A program made the translations under genes and the position numbers. This document shows, piece by piece, positions 63,083 through 64,000 of a DNA stretch of 64,000 nt; the stretch's first letter is position 1; each line of letters begins with the position of its first letter. The stretch spans positions 3,720,001 through 3,784,000 of the forward strand of contig OY969905.1 of assembly GCA_963704455.1 (NCBI GenBank). Reading direction: 5' to 3'. The notes under the pieces were generated by a model that saw only the letters and a list, made by a program, of their open reading frames with translations, had not been told where the DNA came from and made no database searches. The DNA is from DASTCZ01 sp963704455 (GTDB taxonomy: Bacteria > Acidobacteriota > Terriglobia > Acidiferrales > UBA7541).

Positions 63083-63994
63083 CTACAATATTTTCTTGCC
63101 CAGGCCCGAACAGACCATTTCGACGCCGAGCAAGGCCGTCTTGTTGTGCAGATCAATCACCGGATTGATCTCCACGACTTCGAGCGAAACCATCGCTTTG
63201 CTGTCGTTAATCATTTCCATCGCGAGGTGAGCCTCGCGGTAAGTTACGCCGCCGCGCACGGGCGTTCCCACGCCGGGCGCATCGCTCGGGTCCACGAAAT
63301 CCATGTCCAAGCTGACGGCAATTCCGTCGGTGTCGTCGCTCGCAAACTTGATTGCTTCGCTCATCACGTCGCGCAGGCCGCGCTCGTCAATGTCGCGCAT
63401 GGTCAGGACGTGAACTCCAGAGTCCTTGATGAGGCGCCGCTCCTTCGCATCGAGGTCCCTTATGCCAACCAAAACAACATTGCGCGGCTCGATCATTGGG
63501 TGGGTGCCAACCAAGTCCACCAACTCGGTAGCGCCATAGCCGATCACGGCTGCGAGCGGCATGCCGTGTACATTTCCCGAAGGCGAGCTATCCGGGGTGT
63601 TCATGTCGCCGTGCGCATCCAGCCACAGCAGGCCGACGCGCTTAGATTGTTTGCGGGCCCAACTCGCCACGCCTGCCTCCGTGCCAACGGCGATGGAATG
63701 ATCGCCGCCGAGCACGACCGGCAGGAAGCCTTCATTGAGCGATTTCTCAACAATTTCCGCCAAGCCCCGGCAGGTTTCGGCAATTTCATTCAGATACTTG
63801 GCGCGCTTTTCGCCGTAGGGCTGTTCTTCGGGCTGCTTCACGGGGATGTTGCCGATATCATCCACCTGACAGCCGAGTTGTTTCAGGCGCGTGAGCAAAC
63901 CCGCCACGCGCAGTGCGGACGGACCCATATCCACGCCTCGGCGGCTTTGGCCGAGGTCCATCGGGACACCGATAACACGCACTTTTTGTGGCAT
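63083..63994 (-). CDS. rocF: Arginase
   Basis: Hydrolyses arginine to ornithine and urea with a Mn2+ pair. The metal motifs are all present: 'GGDHSIAVGT', 'LWLDAHGDMNTP' and 'SLDMDFVDPSDAPGVGTPV'. 'GLTYREAH' is represented by 'GGVTYREAHLAME' and 'SLEVVEINPVID' follows. 303 aa is the typical size. The start is ATG 63994 at the window edge. It is 35 bp upstream of ddl on the same strand, so the two may be co-transcribed. With proline dehydrogenase elsewhere in the window it would help feed on amino acids. Confidence 0.93.
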   Translation of the reverse strand: MPQKVRVIGVPMDLGQSRRGVDMGPSALRVAGLLTRLKQLGCQVDDIGNIPVKQPEEQPYGEKRAKYLNEIAETCRGLAEIVEKSLNEGFLPVVLGGDHSIAVGTEAGVASWARKQSKRVGLLWLDAHGDMNTPDSSPSGNVHGMPLAAVIGYGATELVDLVGTHPMIEPRNVVLVGIRDLDAKERRLIKDSGVHVLTMRDIDERGLRDVMSEAIKFASDDTDGIAVSLDMDFVDPSDAPGVGTPVRGGVTYREAHLAMEMINDSKAMVSLEVVEINPVIDLHNKTALLGVEMVCSGLGKKIL

Positions 63995-64000
63995 GGCGAA

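Overview
The window looks like the chromosome of a GC-rich Gram-negative soil-type bacterium. Acidobacteriota is my best guess. The basis is the mix of paralogous secreted proteins with carboxypeptidase-regulatory or DUF6843-like domains, multihaem cytochromes fused to TPRs, an FG-GAP-bearing secretin, a type III PKS lipid cluster, dispersed GC palindromes and RAYT elements. No rRNA or tRNA gene was seen, so the placement is inference.

Layout. 1-2.4 kb: the tail of a VOC-family gene, a tetrahaem membrane-anchored cytochrome and a broken LprI-like gene. 2.4-10.1 kb (minus strand): the translation operon rimP-nusA-infB-DUF503-rbfA-truB, with a candidate rimP-leader terminator and an OmpH/Skp chaperone upstream; infB carries a one-base frameshift. 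10.3-13.3 kb: a secretin with a seven-unit FG-GAP propeller inserted. 13.4-18.4 kb: an iron-transport operon (FTR1-DUF2318 fusion, two FtsX-like permeases, and an ABC ATPase fused to a DtxR-type iron-sensor domain). 18.4-26.4 kb: housekeeping and stress genes (DUF971, APC permease-USP, MscL with a zinc ribbon, cyclophilin, DinB, thioredoxin reductase, proline dehydrogenase). 26.7-36.8 kb: secreted proteins, a phosphoesterase, hypothetical membrane proteins, a regulated-looking promoter followed by a tandem repeat array, a transglutaminase, an O-methyltransferase, a UPF0173 hydrolase and a TlpA-like protein.

36.2-46.2 kb is a plastic region. Two paralogous secreted Cys-cluster proteins lie here. 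One is intact. The other has lost its 5' end at a RAYT element and is split near its 3' end by an IS256-family element with a clear 9-bp target duplication. Several small frameshifted genes lie between them. 46.2-49.1 kb holds a pentahaem cytochrome-TPR protein and a 7Fe-type ferredoxin. 49.1-54.3 kb is a probable phenolic-lipid or alkylpyrone cluster: a KS/ACP pair facing YceI, a type III PKS, an ICMT-like methyltransferase and a flavoprotein, resembling srsABC. 54.4-57.5 kb holds DUF309, a GH57 glucanotransferase and a Trm112-like protein. 57.5-64 kb is a rearranged segment. Two diverged copies of a ddl-3'/pyrophosphatase-5' junction flank a 3-kb island (SRPBCC relic, truncated GntR/MocR regulator, VOC, GyrI-like, 48-aa protein, DUF899). 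Intact ddl and arginase genes follow.

The strongest candidates for something undescribed are the ABC ATPase-DtxR fusion with its FTR1 operon, the secretin with an internal beta-propeller, and the promoter plus 94-bp tandem array at 32.5-32.8 kb.
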